Assembly: GCA_002428895.1 (NCBI GenBank)
Contig: DIYC01000115.1
Span: 1-6,686, forward strand
DNA length: 6,686 bases
Direction: 5' to 3'
Source of the DNA: Burkholderiales bacterium UBA6064
GTDB lineage: Bacteria; Pseudomonadota; Gammaproteobacteria; Burkholderiales; Burkholderiaceae_B
Below are positions 5,079 through 6,686 of this stretch, piece after piece. The notes below the pieces were generated by a model. The model did not search any database, was not told the origin of the DNA, and saw only the letters and a program-made list of their open reading frames with translations. Each line of letters starts with the position of its first letter. Position 1 is the first letter of the stretch. Made by a program: the position numbers and the translations under genes.

Positions 5079-6260
5079 ATGCAGTCTTTTCTTAGATTAA
5101 CCGACCTTCCTGTTGATGCCAAGCGTGTGCTGATTCGGGTAGACTTTAATGTGCCTATGAATACACAGGGGCAAATTACCGATGATACCCGTATTCGCGC
5201 AGCTTTGCCGGCCATTCAGTATTGTCTTAATCATCATGCGGCGCTCATGTTGGTCTCTCATATGGGTCGGCCTGTTGAGGGTCAATACGATTCAGCGCTG
5301 AGTTTACAAGCGGTTGCCACGCATTTGTCGACTTTGCTTCAGCAACCCGTGCGCTTAATTAAAAACTGGTTAGATGGGGTAGAAGTGGCACCTGGCCAAG
5401 TCGTTTTGCTTGAAAATTGTCGCTTTAATGTGGGTGAAAAAAAGAATAAACCTGAGTTGGCACAGCAAATGGCTGCTTTATGTGATGTCTTTGCGAATGA
5501 CGCTTTTGGTTGCGCGCACCGTGCCGAAGCATCTACTCACGGAGTTGCTCAATTTGCCCCAGTGGCTTGTGCAGGGCCGTTGTTGGCCAGTGAGCTCGAT
5601 TCACTCGAAAAAGCTTTATGCGCACCCAAACGGCCAATGGTGGCGATTGTTGCTGGTTCTAAAGTGTCCACTAAGCTGACTATTCTTGAAAAGTTATCGG
5701 ATCAAGTGGATCAACTGATTGTCGGTGGTGGTATTGCAAATACTTTCATGGCTGCAACTGGGTTGTCAGTAGGGCAATCACTCTATGAGCCTGATTTAAT
5801 AGATCAAGCTCAACGAATTATCGAGAAAATGAAAGCGCGCGGTGCTGAAGTGCCAATTCCTGTTGATGTTGTCACCGCGTCCGAGTTTTCAGAAAGCGCT
5901 ACAGCCACTACTCAATCTGCACTTGAGGTTTCTGAAACCGAGATGATTCTTGATATTGGCCCTAAAACATCGCAGTATTTAGCCAATTTATTACAACAAG
6001 CGGGCACAATTGTCTGGAATGGCCCTGTTGGTGTTTTCGAGTTCAAGCAATTCAGTCAAGGTACACAAACTATTGCTCAAGCGATTGCAAGTTCTAACGC
6101 TTTTTCGATCGCTGGTGGCGGCGACACGCTTGCAGCCATTAACAAATATGGTATTGCTCAAGATCTTAGTTATATTTCTACAGGTGGCGGTTCGTTTCTT
6201 GAGTTTCTGGAGGGTAAATCCTTACCCGCTGTTGAGATCCTTCAGCAGCGTAATCGTTAG
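5079..6260 (+). CDS. pgk: phosphoglycerate kinase
   Basis: Cytoplasmic glycolytic enzyme that transfers phosphate from 1,3-bisphosphoglycerate to ADP. Full length at 393 residues (E. coli 387). N-domain substrate motifs: RVDFNVP with Asp22 and Asn24, SHMGRP (60-65), LLENCRF, and [15 protein letters not shown]-domain nucleotide motifs: [26 protein letters not shown], the GGGDT loop, and the terminal [22 protein letters not shown] 5079 fits the family N-terminus, although the ribosome site is weak (GG about ten bases upstream). pyk follows 18 bp after its stop, so the two form an operon. The gap gene, which precedes pgk in many gammaproteobacteria, is not next to it here; a divergent rhombosortase gene takes the place. 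Base composition is clearly less AT-rich than in the genes at 378-3844. Confidence 0.98.
   Translation: MQSFLRLTDLPVDAKRVLIRVDFNVPMNTQGQITDDTRIRAALPAIQYCLNHHAALMLVSHMGRPVEGQYDSALSLQAVATHLSTLLQQPVRLIKNWLDGVEVAPGQVVLLENCRFNVGEKKNKPELAQQMAALCDVFANDAFGCAHRAEASTHGVAQFAPVACAGPLLASELDSLEKALCAPKRPMVAIVAGSKVSTKLTILEKLSDQVDQLIVGGGIANTFMAATGLSVGQSLYEPDLIDQAQRIIEKMKARGAEVPIPVDVVTASEFSESATATTQSALEVSETEMILDIGPKTSQYLANLLQQAGTIVWNGPVGVFEFKQFSQGTQTIAQAIASSNAFSIAGGGDTLAAINKYGIAQDLSYISTGGGSFLEFLEGKSLPAVEILQQRNR
5094..5122 (-). promoter_or_regulatory. putative rhombosortase promoter inside pgk
   Basis: On the minus strand, TTGGCA (5122-5117, five of six to consensus) is followed after 17 bp by TAATCT (5099-5094, three of six). 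Transcription would begin near 5087, about 30 bases before GTG 5057, inside the first codons of pgk. Confidence 0.35.
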
Positions 6261-6265
6261 AATTT

Positions 6266-6269
6266 GGAG
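6266..6269 (+). promoter_or_regulatory. ribosome binding site of pyk
   Basis: GGAG with nine bases to ATG 6279, in the 18-bp pgk-pyk gap. No promoter or terminator fits in this gap, which supports co-transcription. Confidence 0.7.
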
Positions 6270-6278
6270 TGTTTTTAC

Positions 6279-6686
6279 ATGGCTCTTTTACCGCGTCAAA
6301 CTAAAATTGTCGCCACCTTAGGCCCCGCCTCTTCCAGCATCGAGGTGTTAGAACAAATGATTCATGCTGGGCTTAATGTGGTTCGTGTTAATTTTTCTCA
6401 TGGTTTGGCACACGAACATGCCGAGCGGGTTGCGCAAGTTCGAGAAATTGCCCAGCGTATGGGTCGAGATGTTGCCGTTATGGCTGACCTTCAAGGGCCA
6501 AAAATTCGAATTGGTCTATTTGCCAAAGGCTCGACTCAATTACAAACAAACGCTAGTTTTATTCTTGATACCACTTGCCAAGAAGGCGATGATTACCGAG
6601 TTGGGCTCGACTATCCTGAGTTAATTGATGATGTAAAAATCAATGATATTTTGTTGCTCGATGATGGCAAAATTGTGCTCAAAGTG
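6279..6686 (+). CDS. pyk: pyruvate kinase, PykA (type II) form, 5' part (3' end outside window)
   Basis: Makes pyruvate and ATP from phosphoenolpyruvate and ADP in the last step of glycolysis. The first 136 residues are present. Visible motifs: RQTKIVATLGPAS at the start, VVRVNFSHG with the conserved Arg and the Asn/Ser that help bind ADP and K+, MADLQGPKIRIG, which leads into the B domain, and ILLLDDGKIVLKV at the window edge. The B-domain stretch YRVGLDYPELIDDV aligns with E. coli PykA better than with PykF, so I favour the type II, AMP/sugar-phosphate-responsive form; the effector site itself is outside the window. It starts 18 bp after pgk with a good GGAG and is surely in the same operon. 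Whether fba or another glycolytic gene follows cannot be seen. Confidence 0.96.
   Translation, partial: MALLPRQTKIVATLGPASSSIEVLEQMIHAGLNVVRVNFSHGLAHEHAERVAQVREIAQRMGRDVAVMADLQGPKIRIGLFAKGSTQLQTNASFILDTTCQEGDDYRVGLDYPELIDDVKINDILLLDDGKIVLKV

Noticed and set aside
5097..5285. 62-codon minus-strand frame within pgk
   Set aside because: It is fully inside a well-supported gene and has no ribosome site or recognisable protein content.
5410..5679. 89-codon plus-strand frame within pgk
   Set aside because: Out-of-frame shadow of pgk, whose own frame carries all the family motifs here.
6010..6624. Two plus-strand frames (6010-6321 and 6364-6624) overlapping pgk and pyk
   Set aside because: Shadow frames; the pgk and pyk motifs lie in the other frame throughout and these translations look like low-complexity hydrophobic noise.

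Overview
The window looks like a chromosomal segment of a low-to-moderate GC gammaproteobacterium. Three things support this. The pyruvate kinase is of the gammaproteobacterial PykA type and follows pgk. There is a rhombosortase-type intramembrane protease, a family known mainly from gammaproteobacteria with type II secretion. The 3-hydroxybutyrate dehydrogenase keeps every substrate-binding residue of the Pseudomonas enzyme. Genus cannot be fixed from the sequence; a Legionellales-like organism is only a guess. No RNA gene, IS element, CRISPR array or phage gene was seen.

Layout. Bases 1-363 (+) are the 3' part of a 3-hydroxybutyrate dehydrogenase gene. Converging on it, only 14 bp away, is an AT-rich gene on the minus strand (1150 down to 378) that matches nothing I recognise. 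It is split into two frames that join at a run of eight T, so the stretch 364-736, which looks empty, is in fact its second half. After a 154-bp gap (1151-1304) comes a minus-strand cluster of three overlapping genes, transcribed in the order undecaprenyl diphosphate synthase (uppS), multi-spanning membrane protein, HAD-family phosphatase. A divergent AT-rich intergenic region (about 114 bp) separates uppS from a small plus-strand membrane protein gene (3953-4417). That gene converges, with a 1-bp gap, on a minus-strand rhombosortase gene (4419-5057). Only 21 bp beyond, in the opposite direction, start pgk (5079-6260) and pyk (6279 onward, cut by the window end).

How it works together. pgk and pyk are a short lower-glycolysis operon. 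uppS makes the C55 lipid carrier for cell-wall and glycan synthesis; its two overlapping partners are probably co-expressed with it, and a role in isoprenoid-lipid or envelope metabolism is an inference from position only. Rhombosortase would process GlyGly-CTERM surface proteins encoded elsewhere. The 3-hydroxybutyrate dehydrogenase serves polyhydroxybutyrate or ketone-body use.

The most interesting item is the frameshifted gene at 378-1150. A T8 run with an internal GGAG eight bases before it links a 137-residue frame to a 120-residue frame that has no start of its own near the junction. This fits programmed -1 frameshifting, transcriptional slippage, a phase-variable tract, recent decay or a sequencing error.
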